The notes under the pieces were generated by a model. That model was given only the letters and a program-made list of their open reading frames with translations, was not told the origin of the DNA and did not search any database. Source: Rhodobacteraceae bacterium Araon29 (lineage in GTDB: Bacteria; Pseudomonadota; Alphaproteobacteria; Rhodobacterales; Rhodobacteraceae). Taken from it: a DNA stretch of 64,000 bases. Below are positions 1-10,100 of the stretch, one piece after another. A program made the translations under genes and the position numbers. Position 1 is the first letter of the stretch; each line of letters begins with the position of its first letter. The stretch is from NCBI GenBank assembly GCA_039640505.1, contig CP046865.1:1975501-2039500 (forward strand). The letters run 5' to 3'.

Positions 1-732
1 GATAAAGTCGTGGCTGATGATGGCACATCCACCGATGTTACCAAACCCAATTTAGAGGTCCGCATAGGATCGATTTATGCGCTTGAACGCATCGCGCAGG
101 ATAGCGACCGCGATCATATTTCAGTGATGCAGATTTTATGCGCCTATATCCGCACCAACGCACCGTGGGATACCACAGCGCAAAACGCCGAGGACGCCGC
201 GAATGAGCGCCCCCGCGATGACATTCAAACCGCGCTAAGCGTTATTGGCCGCCGCGGCGCGGATAAAATAAATCTTGAACGCGCTCAAAACTACCGGTTG
301 GATTTGCGGCTTGCAAATCTGGAACGGGCAGATATGCGGGACGGTGATTTCGCCTATGCATGGTTCAGCGCAAGCCTGCTTGCGGGGGCTTGGGTTGACC
401 GTGCTGATGTGATGCGGGCAGAGTTAATTCATACCAATTTGCAACACTCCGACCTTTTAAAGGCCATTTTTTTCAAAGCATATATACATGGGGCGGATTT
501 TACCGGTAGCGACATCACCCAAGCGCAGATCAACGCAATGTTTGGCGATGGCTCGGTCACTTTTCCCGAACATCTGAAGTGGCCAAAGCATTGGCCGGAA
601 CATGCATTAGAGCTTGATGCGTTTTATGGCGAATACCATAAATGGCTGGACAACCCCGCGGGTTATACACCGCCAAAGCCGTCCAAACAGCCAGCTAAAA
701 AGCCAGCCAAAAAGACAAATAAATCCACCTAA
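1..732 (+). CDS. Pentapeptide-repeat protein, 5' end outside window
   Basis: The frame is open to the left edge, so the true N-terminus is missing; the first in-window start-like codon is a GTG at 10. The visible part has an N-terminal stretch (LEVRIGSIYALERIAQ) typical of bacterial pentapeptide-repeat proteins that carry membrane segments upstream. It then has A(D/N)LxX-type five-residue repeats at about residues 95-170 (LANLERADMRDGDF, LIHTNLQHSDL, IHGADFTGSD). These repeats fold as a right-handed quadrilateral beta-helix. The C-terminus is a lysine/proline-rich tail (KPSKQPAKKPAKK). No enzymatic motif is visible and the function is unknown. It lies upstream of serS on the same strand with about 80 bp between them. 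Confidence 0.75.
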   Translation, partial: DKVVADDGTSTDVTKPNLEVRIGSIYALERIAQDSDRDHISVMQILCAYIRTNAPWDTTAQNAEDAANERPRDDIQTALSVIGRRGADKINLERAQNYRLDLRLANLERADMRDGDFAYAWFSASLLAGAWVDRADVMRAELIHTNLQHSDLLKAIFFKAYIHGADFTGSDITQAQINAMFGDGSVTFPEHLKWPKHWPEHALELDAFYGEYHKWLDNPAGYTPPKPSKQPAKKPAKKTNKST

Positions 733-813
733 TCAATTCCCCTACCCATAGGGCGCGAAGTGGTGCATAAGGGCGCCAGTAAAAAGACTCGGCAAAAAAT
801 AGGAGATTTCCAA

Positions 814-2103
814 ATGCATGACATCCGGGCCATTCGCGATAATCCAACCGCTTTTGACGCCGCTTTGGCGCGGCGTGGGGTATCGGCTGTGTCCTCGTCG
901 CTTTTGGAAATCGACAGCCGCCGCCGCGCCGCCATACTGGCTGCCGAAACCGCGCAGGCCGAACAAAACAAAGCCAGCAAATCCGTCGGCGCCGCCAAAG
1001 CCAGCGGTGATGAGGCCGAATTTGAACGGCTGCGGGCCTTGGTGGCCGCAAAAAAGGTCGAAGTGGCCGAAATGAATGCCAAAGCCAAAGAGATTGATGG
1101 CGAGCTGGAAGCGCAGCTGATGGGCATTGAAAATCTAGCGCTTGATGATGTACCCGAAGGCGAAGATGAGGCGGGTAATGTGGAAGTGCGCAGCTGGGGC
1201 ACCCCGCGCCAGATCAACAGCGCGCGCGAGCATTTCGAAGTGCCCGGCGTGGCTGCGGGGATGGATTTTGAAACTGCTGCCAAACTCTCTGGATCACGTT
1301 TCGTGCTTTTGCGCGGCGCTGTAGCGCGGCTGCATCGGGCGCTGGCGCAATTCATGATGGATGTGCATATTGATGAGCATGGGCTCAGCGAAGTAAACAC
1401 GCCGGTTCTGGTGCGCGATGCGGCCATGCGGGGCACAGGGCAATTGCCAAAATTTGCCGAAGACAGCTACCAGACCACCAATGGCTGGTGGCTGATCCCC
1501 ACATCCGAGGTCACGCTGACCAACACTGTGGCGGGCGAAACGGTTGACGCATCCGCGCTGCCCATGCGGATGACCGCCCATACGCTATGTTTTCGCTCCG
1601 AGGCAGGATCAGCGGGCAAAGACACCGCCGGCATGCTGCGCCAGCATCAGTTTGAAAAGGTCGAAATGGTCACCATCTGCACGCCCGATAGCGCGCTGGA
1701 TGAGCATGAGCGCATGACCAAATGCGCCGAGGCCATATTGGAAAAGCTAGAGCTGCCCTATCGGGTGATGGTGCTGTGCACCGGTGACATGGGCTTTGGC
1801 GCGCGTAAAACCCATGATCTTGAGGTCTGGTTGCCGGGGCAGAACACCTACCGCGAAATAAGTTCGGTTTCGGTCTGCGGTGATTTTCAGGCCCGGCGGA
1901 TGAATGCCCGCTATAAGCCAGAAGGCGGCGGCAAGCCCGAGTTTGTGCATACGCTGAACGGGTCGGGCGTGGCCGTGGGCCGCTGTTTGATCGCGGTTCT
2001 GGAAAACGGTCAGCAGGATGATGGATCCGTGGCTCTACCAGCTGCGCTACATCCCTATCTGGGCGGAAAAACCACTTTGGCCGCCGATGGCAGCTTGGTC
2101 TAG
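814..2103 (+). CDS. serS: Seryl-tRNA synthetase
   Basis: Cytoplasmic class II aminoacyl-tRNA synthetase that charges tRNA-Ser (and tRNA-Sec where present) with serine. The product is 429 residues, the usual length. An N-terminal helical arm (about 1-105) is rich in Ala/Glu/Lys coiled coil. The catalytic core has TSE (about 230), motif 2 (FRSEAG near 260, with RQHQFEK near 277) and motif 3 (NGSGVAVGR near 382-390). The frame is open from a GTG at 760, but the ATG at 814 is preceded by AGGAG at 801-805 and gives the standard N-terminus [11 protein letters not shown], so I chose 814. It converges on der with an 18-bp gap and no obvious terminator. Confidence 0.97.
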   Translation: MHDIRAIRDNPTAFDAALARRGVSAVSSSLLEIDSRRRAAILAAETAQAEQNKASKSVGAAKASGDEAEFERLRALVAAKKVEVAEMNAKAKEIDGELEAQLMGIENLALDDVPEGEDEAGNVEVRSWGTPRQINSAREHFEVPGVAAGMDFETAAKLSGSRFVLLRGAVARLHRALAQFMMDVHIDEHGLSEVNTPVLVRDAAMRGTGQLPKFAEDSYQTTNGWWLIPTSEVTLTNTVAGETVDASALPMRMTAHTLCFRSEAGSAGKDTAGMLRQHQFEKVEMVTICTPDSALDEHERMTKCAEAILEKLELPYRVMVLCTGDMGFGARKTHDLEVWLPGQNTYREISSVSVCGDFQARRMNARYKPEGGGKPEFVHTLNGSGVAVGRCLIAVLENGQQDDGSVALPAALHPYLGGKTTLAADGSLV

Positions 2104-2121
2104 CGCCGTTACACCGCTGCG

Positions 2122-3558
2122 TTAAAGATGTTTCTTTAGCCGCGACGGAGTGGATTTTTTGCGGTTCTTATAGGGGTTTTTATCGGCCTGTGAGCGCATG
2201 TGCAGGCGGATCGGCGTGCCCGGCATGTCAAAATCAAGCCGCAGCGCATTAACCAGATAGCGCGAATAGCTTTCCGGCAGTTTATCGGGATGCGAACACA
2301 TCACCACAAAGCCCGGAGGACGGGTTTTGGTTTGGGTCATATAGCGCAGCTTGATCCGGCGTCCGCCCGGTGCGGGCGGCGGATGCGCTTCGACCATGCC
2401 CGCCAGCCAGCGGTTGAGCTGCGCTGTGGTGACCCGCGTATTCCAAACCTCATGCGCGCGCATCACCGCTTGGTGCAGCCGGTCAAGCCCACGGCCGGTT
2501 TTGGCCGAGACCGTTACAAGCGGCGCGCCGCGCAGTTGCGGCAAAAGCCGCTCAAAAGCTTCTTTCAAATGGGTCAGCTTTTGCTGTTTTTCATCCTCGA
2601 CATCCCATTTGTTCACCGCAACCACCACGGCGCGGCCTTCGCGTTCGGCCAGATCGGCAATGCGCAGGTCTTGTTGCTCAAACGGGATCGCCGCATCCAG
2701 CAGAACCACCACCACTTCTGCAAATTTCACCGCCCGCAGCCCGTCGCTAACCGACAGCTTTTCAACTTTATCCTGAACCTTTGCCTTTTTGCGCATCCCA
2801 GCAGTGTCAAACACCCGCATCGGCGTGCCCTGCCAGTCGATCTGTAGCGAAATCGCATCGCGGGTAATCCCCGCCTCTGGACCGGTTAGAAGCCGATCCT
2901 CACCAAGGATTTTATTAATCAGCGTTGATTTGCCCGCATTGGGCCGCCCGACCACTGCCACCTGCAGCGGCTTTTGCTTGGTCGGCAGGCGGTAGCTATC
3001 AGTGGCGTCTTCATCCACGTCGATATCGGTTTCAGCAGCCTCTTCTTTAGCGCGTTCTTCAAACCCGTCGGCCAAGGGCATCAGCATCGACAGTAAATCC
3101 GCCATCCCCTCGCCGTGCTCGGCAGACAGGCGAAGCGGCTCGCCCAAGCCCAGCGACCAGGCTTCGATCACACCGGCATCCGCAGCCGAGCCTTCGCCTT
3201 TGTTCGCCCCTAAGATCACATGCGCTGCCCGCTTGCGTAAAATCTCAGCAAAGATTTCATCTGTGGGGGTCACTCCAGCGCGGGCATCTATCATAAACAG
3301 ACAGATATCAGCCATATCAACCGCGCGTTCGGTTAGACGCCGCATCCGGCCTTGCAGGCTTTCGTCGGTGGCCTCTTCCAACCCAGCCGTGTCAATCACC
3401 GTAAAGCGCAGATCCCCCAGCCGCGCAGCGCCTTCGCGCAGATCGCGGGTCACACCCGGCTGATCATCCACCAAAGCCAGACGTTTTCCAACCAACCTGT
3501 TGAACAGCGTTGATTTGCCGACATTGGGCCGGCCAACAATGGCCAAAGAAAAGCTCAT
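2122..3558 (-). CDS. der: Ribosome biogenesis GTPase Der (EngA)
   Basis: Essential tandem GTPase that acts in assembly of the 50S ribosomal subunit. Two G domains are visible. The first has GRPNVGKST at 9-17, DTAG near 56 and an NKGE version of the G4 motif near 119. The second has GRPNAGKST at 204-212, DTAG near 251 and NKWD at 316-319. A KH-like C-terminal domain with a basic tail (KNPYKNRKK) follows. The linker between G domains (about 165-195) is acidic, as usual in alphaproteobacteria. It is the last gene of a minus-strand run yfgM-bamB-der, the same order as in E. coli, with a 47-bp gap from bamB. Confidence 0.97.
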   Translation of the reverse strand: MSFSLAIVGRPNVGKSTLFNRLVGKRLALVDDQPGVTRDLREGAARLGDLRFTVIDTAGLEEATDESLQGRMRRLTERAVDMADICLFMIDARAGVTPTDEIFAEILRKRAAHVILGANKGEGSAADAGVIEAWSLGLGEPLRLSAEHGEGMADLLSMLMPLADGFEERAKEEAAETDIDVDEDATDSYRLPTKQKPLQVAVVGRPNAGKSTLINKILGEDRLLTGPEAGITRDAISLQIDWQGTPMRVFDTAGMRKKAKVQDKVEKLSVSDGLRAVKFAEVVVVLLDAAIPFEQQDLRIADLAEREGRAVVVAVNKWDVEDEKQQKLTHLKEAFERLLPQLRGAPLVTVSAKTGRGLDRLHQAVMRAHEVWNTRVTTAQLNRWLAGMVEAHPPPAPGGRRIKLRYMTQTKTRPPGFVVMCSHPDKLPESYSRYLVNALRLDFDMPGTPIRLHMRSQADKNPYKNRKKSTPSRLKKHL

Positions 3559-3605
3559 TCATGCGCTCCGCTCATTAAAGAATTGCCGCTTACACCAGTT
3601 TTACC

Positions 3606-4928
3606 CTAGCGGAAAGCGTGTAATTTGCCGTTTTTGGAGACAACATAAAGAACACCATCAGCGACAATAGGACTGGTGGTCGCCCCACCAGGAATTTTCA
3701 CCGCGTCAAGTTCCGTTCCAGAGGCAGGATCAAATTGGCGCAAAAGCCCATCACCCGAGGCGACAATCAACCGCCCACCAGCCAAAATCGGCCCATGATG
3801 GGCAATCACCTCGGTGCTGCGCCATGAAAGCGATGTTTTATCTGTTGGTAAATCGGTCGCCCAGATGGTTTTTCCGTTGCGCGCATCCACGCGCACCAAC
3901 TGGCCGATGTCATTGATCAAAAACACCGACCCACCGGCGACCCAAAGCGGGGTGAGCGCCCCGTGCGGCGCTGTCCAAAGCCGTGTCCCGCTGTCAAGGT
4001 TCATTGCCACAAGTCGGCCAGATGCGTTGGCCGCATAAACCCGCTTGCCAGAAATCACAGGGCTCGCGCCGATACCGTTTATTGTAGAAATAGCCTGGCC
4101 GCTGCGCGCACCGGCTAAGGTGGCCGTCCACAGCACCAGTCCGCCTTTTCGAAAGGCTGCTTGCACATCCCCAGAGCCATAGCCAAACAGCACAAACTTG
4201 TCAGAAACAGCCGGCCCAGTGGATCCACGCCGCATGTTGAGATCGCTGAGACCGTCTATTTGCCACCGTACCCGGCCATTATCGGCCTCAACTGCCCAAC
4301 TGGTGGCACCCCCGCTCACCACGTAAACAAGCCCATTAGAATAAGCCGGCCGGCCGGCGGCCAAAGCCATTAGCGATTGTGTCCAGATTTTTTTACCGGT
4401 TTTGGGATCGACAGCGGCCATTTCACCATATCCGGTGGTGACATAAATTTTGCCGCCCCCAGCTGCGAGCCCGCCGCCATCAGCTTCACCCACTTGTTCG
4501 CCTGCCGGCGTCAAATCAAGCGACCAAAGCCGCGCGCCAGAAGCGGAAGTTGCGGTCAGAACAGACTGACTATCAAGGGTCACGATCATCCCATCGACAA
4601 AAATGGGATCTGCGGAAATGCGCACGCGTTGCCGGTCACCCCGTCCAATTGGCGCGGACCAGACTTTTGAGAGCGATGCGGCAAGCGCCGGATGCGTAGT
4701 TCTGGTTTTTGGGGTTCCATGGCCTTGCAGCCAGTTGCTATTATTTTTTTCGCTCGGAGCCTTAAAGGTTCTGGATTGATTTTCTTGTGCTGCAACGAGT
4801 TGGGCGCCACCATCGGTTAAAATGGCCGTCACCGGCTCACGTTTGCCAGACAAGGCAATATCGGGGTCTGTACAGCCAGCGGCCACAAACGCCATCAGTA
4901 CGAAGGTGGGTATTATTGCGCGTGTCAC
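3606..4928 (-). CDS. bamB: BamB-like outer-membrane assembly lipoprotein (PQQ-like beta-propeller)
   Basis: Predicted periplasmic, outer-membrane-anchored subunit of the BAM complex, which inserts beta-barrel proteins. The protein is a repeat of PQQ-like blades; W-[ST]-x-DL and GxxYV motifs recur from about 100 to the C-terminus. The frame could start at a TTG at 4964, but the GTG at 4926-4928 has a GGGGAG ribosome-binding site eight bases away. It begins a lipoprotein signal directly (MTRAIIPTFVLMAFVAAGC, lipid-modified Cys19), so I place the start at 4928 (440 residues). It sits between a YfgM-like protein and der, the order seen in E. coli, which supports BamB over other PQQ-repeat proteins. 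Alternative: a quinoprotein dehydrogenase relative, but no dehydrogenase motifs are seen. Confidence 0.85.
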   Translation of the reverse strand: MTRAIIPTFVLMAFVAAGCTDPDIALSGKREPVTAILTDGGAQLVAAQENQSRTFKAPSEKNNSNWLQGHGTPKTRTTHPALAASLSKVWSAPIGRGDRQRVRISADPIFVDGMIVTLDSQSVLTATSASGARLWSLDLTPAGEQVGEADGGGLAAGGGKIYVTTGYGEMAAVDPKTGKKIWTQSLMALAAGRPAYSNGLVYVVSGGATSWAVEADNGRVRWQIDGLSDLNMRRGSTGPAVSDKFVLFGYGSGDVQAAFRKGGLVLWTATLAGARSGQAISTINGIGASPVISGKRVYAANASGRLVAMNLDSGTRLWTAPHGALTPLWVAGGSVFLINDIGQLVRVDARNGKTIWATDLPTDKTSLSWRSTEVIAHHGPILAGGRLIVASGDGLLRQFDPASGTELDAVKIPGGATTSPIVADGVLYVVSKNGKLHAFR

Positions 4929-4964
4929 CTTCAGTGCTCCCCTTCCACTACAGCCGTCACTCAA

Positions 4965-5624
4965 TCAGTTACCGTTTGTCATGTCCTGCCCCAAAGCAAT
5001 CAGCAATTGGCGTGTGCGCTGTTGCAAATTCTGGGTTAAATCTGCATCTTCTAAAAGTGCATTGAGCCGGTTAATTGCCGCGCCTTGATCGCCCGCTTGC
5101 AGCTCAAGCAAAGCCAATTGTTCCTCGGCCAAAACGCGTAGCGGTTTGCCTGGCTCAGCCAGCACTTGGAAACCTTCGGTGCGCTGAGCCGCATCAAGCA
5201 CCTCATCTGCATGTAAAAGCTGTTTGAAATGCGCCAAGTCACGATAGTCCTGGTTGAGGCTTTGATTGTCCACAATGGGTTGCAAAAGCTGGAAAATATC
5301 CGCGCTCTTTCCTTCTTCTGCCAATACCCCCGCCTGTAAAATTGCAACGATTGCAACCGCTTCGGCTGAGTTTGATTGAACTTGCCCAAGCGCCGTGGAG
5401 CGCGCAGCTATATCGGGATTATCAAGCGCCGCCAAAAGCGCATCACCCAAAGCCTGAGCTGCGGCCTGCTGGGACGCACGGCTATATTCACGGTATGCCG
5501 CACCACCCACAACGAGTAAAACAACAAGAACTGCGATCCAGCCATAACGGCGCATCAGCCCGAACAATCGGTCCCGCCGAACTTCCTCTGTTACTTCGTC
5601 GATAAAGCTGTCTGTTTCGCTCAC
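4965..5624 (-). CDS. YfgM-like tetratricopeptide membrane protein
   Basis: A single-pass inner-membrane protein of 219 residues. It has a short basic cytoplasmic N-terminus (RRDRLFGLMRRYG), one hydrophobic segment at about 28-46 (WIAVLVVLLVVGGAAY) and a periplasmic helical-repeat domain of the TPR_21/YfgM type. E. coli YfgM interacts with the SecYEG/PpiD translocon and is encoded next to bamB, as here. The stop codon lies 36 bp upstream of the bamB GTG start, so the two are probably co-transcribed. The 223-bp gap upstream separates it from a divergent efflux operon and presumably holds both promoters. Function is by family analogy only. Confidence 0.8.
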   Translation of the reverse strand: MSETDSFIDEVTEEVRRDRLFGLMRRYGWIAVLVVLLVVGGAAYREYSRASQQAAAQALGDALLAALDNPDIAARSTALGQVQSNSAEAVAIVAILQAGVLAEEGKSADIFQLLQPIVDNQSLNQDYRDLAHFKQLLHADEVLDAAQRTEGFQVLAEPGKPLRVLAEEQLALLELQAGDQGAAINRLNALLEDADLTQNLQQRTRQLLIALGQDMTNGN

Positions 5625-5847
5625 GATATTGCCTCATTGGTTGGTTTGGAAAACTCTTACCTTGTCTGGTCACAAGTGCCAAGCCAGAAACGAAAGCCGA
5701 GCATGATAAAGGGATACCACACCTTGCAGCCGGTTTTAGAAAAGTTTAATCTAATTGAACGGTTTAAACGTATCAACAATAGCTTTATATGAAAAATAAA
5801 CTGGCTGAAAAAAATCAGCATAACTCATTGAGCGCGGAAAATAACGA

Positions 5848-7152
5848 ATGCGAATAATATCTTTTTTGACGGCAATTTTAGTGACAGCCTTTCTTTATCT
5901 GATGGTATTTGAAAGAGATGCGCTCCGCGCTGTTTCTCAGGGTGCGCCGTTGAGCACACTTGTGAATGCTGTATTGGGCAACGAGCCTGCGGGTGTGGAG
6001 CAACAAGATGTCACTAAACCAATCGCAGAGAGCGCGCAAAAAGAAGAGGCCTCTATCGAGGATGATCGCGCCAGCGCTGAGCTGATAAAAATCGTTGCAG
6101 TGAAATCCAAGGCGCAAGAAATCGACAGCGCCGTTGTTCTGCGTGGTCAAACCGAGGCGGCGCGGCAAGTCCAAGTGCGCGCCGAAACCTCTGGTCAGGT
6201 CATTTCTGAGCCCCTGCGCAAAGGCAGTTTGATCAACCCGAACCAAATCTTATGTCAATTGGACCCTGGAACGCGCTCAACCAGTCTAGCTGATGCCGTG
6301 GCGCGTTTGGCCGAAGCCAAAGCCCGTGTTCCAGAAACCCAAGCTCGGCTAGAGGAAGCGCAATCACGGCTTGAAGAGGCGCAGTTCAACCTAAATGCCG
6401 CTGAGAAACTGGCCGAGGGCGGCTATGCGACGGAAACGCGTGTCACGTCCGCACAGGCGGCCACCCGATCTGCCGAAGCAAGCGTTGCAACGGCCAAAGC
6501 CGGCTTTGAATCTACCCGCTCTCGGATACAATCCGCCGAAGCAGTGGTCGCATCGGCAGAAAAAGAAATTGAACGTCTCACTCTGGTGGCTCCTTTCAAA
6601 GGTATTTTGGAAACCGATACAGCAGAAATCGGAAGCCTACTCCAACCCGGCTCACTGTGCGCAACAATTATCCAAATTGACCCCATTAAGGTTGTTGGTT
6701 TTGTTCCTGAGGGCGAAGTTCAACGGGTTCAAATAGGAGCCAAAACAGCAACGCAGCTGGTGTCTGGCCAAGCAGTGTTTGGTAATGTCACTTTCATTTC
6801 ACGCGCTGCTGATCCTTTGACCCGCACATTTCGAGTCGAAATAGAGGTGCCAAACCCCGATCGTAGCATCCGCGATGGACAAACCGCCGAAATCCTCATT
6901 GCCTCAGAAGGCAAACAGGCGCATCTGCTCCCGCAATCTGCATTAACACTTAACGATGACGGCAACTTAGGGCTTAGGCTGGTCGGAGAAGGTAATATCG
7001 CTATATTCAAGGAAGTTGACTTATTGCGAGATACCATAGAGGGTGTTTGGCTTGCAGGATTACCTGATGAAGTCGCCGTAATTGTGGTGGGTCAAGAATA
7101 TGTCAATGATGGGGTTGAAGTTGCGCCGACATACCGGGAGATGACGCAATGA
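5848..7152 (+). CDS. RND efflux periplasmic adaptor (membrane fusion protein)
   Basis: 434-residue adaptor of the HlyD/AcrA type that links an inner-membrane RND pump to an outer-membrane channel. It has an N-terminal membrane anchor (about 3-22), a first lipoyl half (VRAETSGQVISEPLRKGS, near 110-130), a long Ala/Glu-rich coiled-coil hairpin (about 145-235), a second lipoyl half (LVAPFKGILETDTAEIGS, near 250) and a beta-barrel domain. Its ATGA stop/start overlap with the pump gene (7149-7152) shows translational coupling. No regulator and no outer-membrane factor gene are adjacent. The upstream gap contains AT-rich promoter-like DNA with a GTTTAAAC palindrome around 5762-5769. Substrate unknown. 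Confidence 0.9.
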   Translation: MRIISFLTAILVTAFLYLMVFERDALRAVSQGAPLSTLVNAVLGNEPAGVEQQDVTKPIAESAQKEEASIEDDRASAELIKIVAVKSKAQEIDSAVVLRGQTEAARQVQVRAETSGQVISEPLRKGSLINPNQILCQLDPGTRSTSLADAVARLAEAKARVPETQARLEEAQSRLEEAQFNLNAAEKLAEGGYATETRVTSAQAATRSAEASVATAKAGFESTRSRIQSAEAVVASAEKEIERLTLVAPFKGILETDTAEIGSLLQPGSLCATIIQIDPIKVVGFVPEGEVQRVQIGAKTATQLVSGQAVFGNVTFISRAADPLTRTFRVEIEVPNPDRSIRDGQTAEILIASEGKQAHLLPQSALTLNDDGNLGLRLVGEGNIAIFKEVDLLRDTIEGVWLAGLPDEVAVIVVGQEYVNDGVEVAPTYREMTQ

Positions 7153-10100
7153 CTGGTTTGGTAGATTGGGCCGCTGAACGCGCCCGTATGATTGTTGCAT
7201 TGATTATTGCGGCCCTGACTGCAGGTATTTTTGCCTATACAGGCTTGCCCAAAGAAGGCGAGCCAGACATCCAAGTGCCTGTGCTATTTATTTCCGTTCC
7301 GTTTCCAGGCATTTCTGCTGCTGACAGCGAAACACTCTTGGTCAAGCCAATGGAAACCGAATTGGCGGATTTGGCCGGCTTAAAGAAAATCACTGCCTCG
7401 GCGGCAGAAAACTATGCCGGCGTTGCGCTCGAATTTGAATTTGGTTGGGACAAAGCAAAAACGCTGGCAGATGTCCGCGATGCGATGAATTCTGTTGAGG
7501 CCAAATTCCCCGAAGGTGCAGATAAGTATTCTATTAATGAAATCAATTTCTCGGAATTTCCGATTATCATTGTGAACCTGACCGGCAATGTTCCCGAGCG
7601 CACGATGACTCGCGTTGCCGAGGACCTGCAAGATAAGATCGAAGCCATTGATGCCGTACTGGAAGCCGCAATATCAGGCAATCGTCAGGAAATGGTTGAG
7701 GTTTCGATCGACCCACTGCGGCTTGAATCTTATAATGTCACCGCGAACGAATTGATTAGTGTTGTCCGCAACAATAACCAGTTGATTGCTGCTGGCGAAG
7801 TGGACTCGGCCCAAGGCACATTTGCTGTCAAAATTCCATCAAGTTTTGATGAGCCGCGCGATATCTATTCATTGCCCGTGAAAACCAACGGCGACCGTGT
7901 GGTCACATTAGGTGATTTGGCCACCATAAAACTAACCTTTGAAGACCGCGCCGGCACTGCCCGTTTTAACGGTGAAACAACAGTTGCGCTGCAAGTGGTG
8001 AAGCGAAAAGGCTTTAACCTGATTAAAACCGCCAAGCAGATTACCGAGTTGGTCGAAGCCGAAAAGGCCACATGGCCGCAAGATTTGCGTGCAGCGATAA
8101 ATGTTGGCACATCGAACGATCAATCGCGTGTGGTTGACAGTATGGTTAGCCAGCTTGAAGGCTCGGTTCTGACCGCAATCGCTTTGGTGATGATGGTTGT
8201 TCTGTCTTCGCTGGGCACGCGCGCAGCGCTTCTGGTTGGCTTTGCAATCCCGACCTCATTCCTCTTAAGTTTTGTGTTGATGGGCGTGATGGGGATTACC
8301 ATTTCAAACATTGTGATGTTCGGGCTTATCCTCGCCGTGGGGATGTTGGTGGATGGCGCGATTGTTGTGGTTGAATATGCCGATAAAAAGATTGCCGAAG
8401 GCATCGGCCCGATGAGCGCATATGTAGAGGCTGCAAAACGCATGTTCTGGCCGGTTGTGAGCTCAACCGCAACCACCTTATGCGCCTTTTTGCCGATGTT
8501 GTTCTGGCCCGGTGTTGCGGGTCAGTTCATGGGCATGCTTCCGGTGACATTGATTTTTGTACTTTCTGCGTCGTTGATTGTGGCGTTGGTGTTCTTGCCA
8601 ATTATCGGCGGCGTATCCGGCCGGCTGAGCCGCATGTTTGAAAATGGATCAGACGTCTTGCGGTCGACTTTGCCCTGGGCGGTTCGCGCCGCGCTGGTGC
8701 CAGTGGTGTTTTATGCTGTTTTTCTAAGTGCCATGCAGGTTGTAAACCCGGCCTATCTATTAGACTTGGACCGAGAAACCTCAGGCATTTGGGCGATATT
8801 TCCGGGAGCTGCGATGTTTATTTTGTCGGCCTTTGCGGGCTCGACAGTTCTGGGATCGGTTAAAATCGAGCGCCCGGCCAAACGTGTGCAAGTGGGGTAC
8901 CGCAGAACCCCGTTTGGGTATTTCATTAAGCTGGTGGCCGGCAACCCGATCATGCCTTTAGTGACCATCGCAGGTGTGGCTTTGTTCGCGGTTTCTGTTT
9001 TTACTTACTACGGCGCCAATAACAAAGGCGTAGAGTTCTTTGTAGAATCCGAGCCCGAGCAAGCTATTGTCTACGTCAAAGCCCGGGGAAACCTTTCGCT
9101 TGATGAAAAAGACGTTCTTTTACGCCAAGCTGAAAAGATCGTTATTGATCATCCCGGGATCGCAAGTGTGTTTTCGTTTGCAGGCGCAGGCGGCTTAAAC
9201 CAAAACACCGCAGGCGCTTCGACGCCAAAAGACACCATTGGACGAATTCAGCTTGAAACCATTCCATGGGAAGATCGCCGCGAGCAGCCAGAACTTGATG
9301 GCAATATTGTGGTTGACGAGCTGACCACGCAGCTCAAACAAATTCCGGGCATTCAAATCGAGGTGCTGGCTCTTGGCCGCGGCCCAGCCAGCAGCAAGCC
9401 AGTGCATCTAAGGCTTACAGGTGATAATTGGGATGATCTTCTGTCCAGCACAGAAAAGATGCGCGCGGTCTTTGACGGCACCTATGGACTAAACTTGGTA
9501 GAAGACTCACTACCCCTGCCGGGGATTGACTGGCAGATTGACGTGGATGTGGAAAAAGCCGGTCGCTATGGGGCGGATGTCGCCACCGTGGGCGGCATGG
9601 TGCAATTGGTCACCCGCGGTCTTTTATTGGATACGATGCGGGTTGATAGCAGCGATGAAGAGGTTGAAATTAGAGTACGCCTCCCACGCGAAGACCGGTT
9701 TTTAAGCACGCTAGATACCTTAAAAGTGCGCACTCAAGATGGTCTTGTTCCGTTATCCAATTTTATCACCCGAAAACCAGTTAAAAAGCTGGCTGAGATT
9801 AATCGGATTAACCAAAAACGTTACTTTGACATCAAAGCGGCGGTTCTGCCGGACCTAAAACGGACTGTGACGGACGAAAATGGTGAAAGCCGTGAAGTTA
9901 TGATCAATGCAAATGAGCGGATTGCCTATTTAACCGAATATCTCGAAGCTAATCCGATGCCTGCAGGTATTTCTTGGGAATGGACCGGCGATCAACAAGA
10001 CCAAGCTGAAAGTCAGGCTTTCCTATCGAGTGCCTTTAGCGCGGCTCTGGCGCTGATGTTCATTATTTTGCTGGCACAGTTCAACAGCTTTTATAACGCA

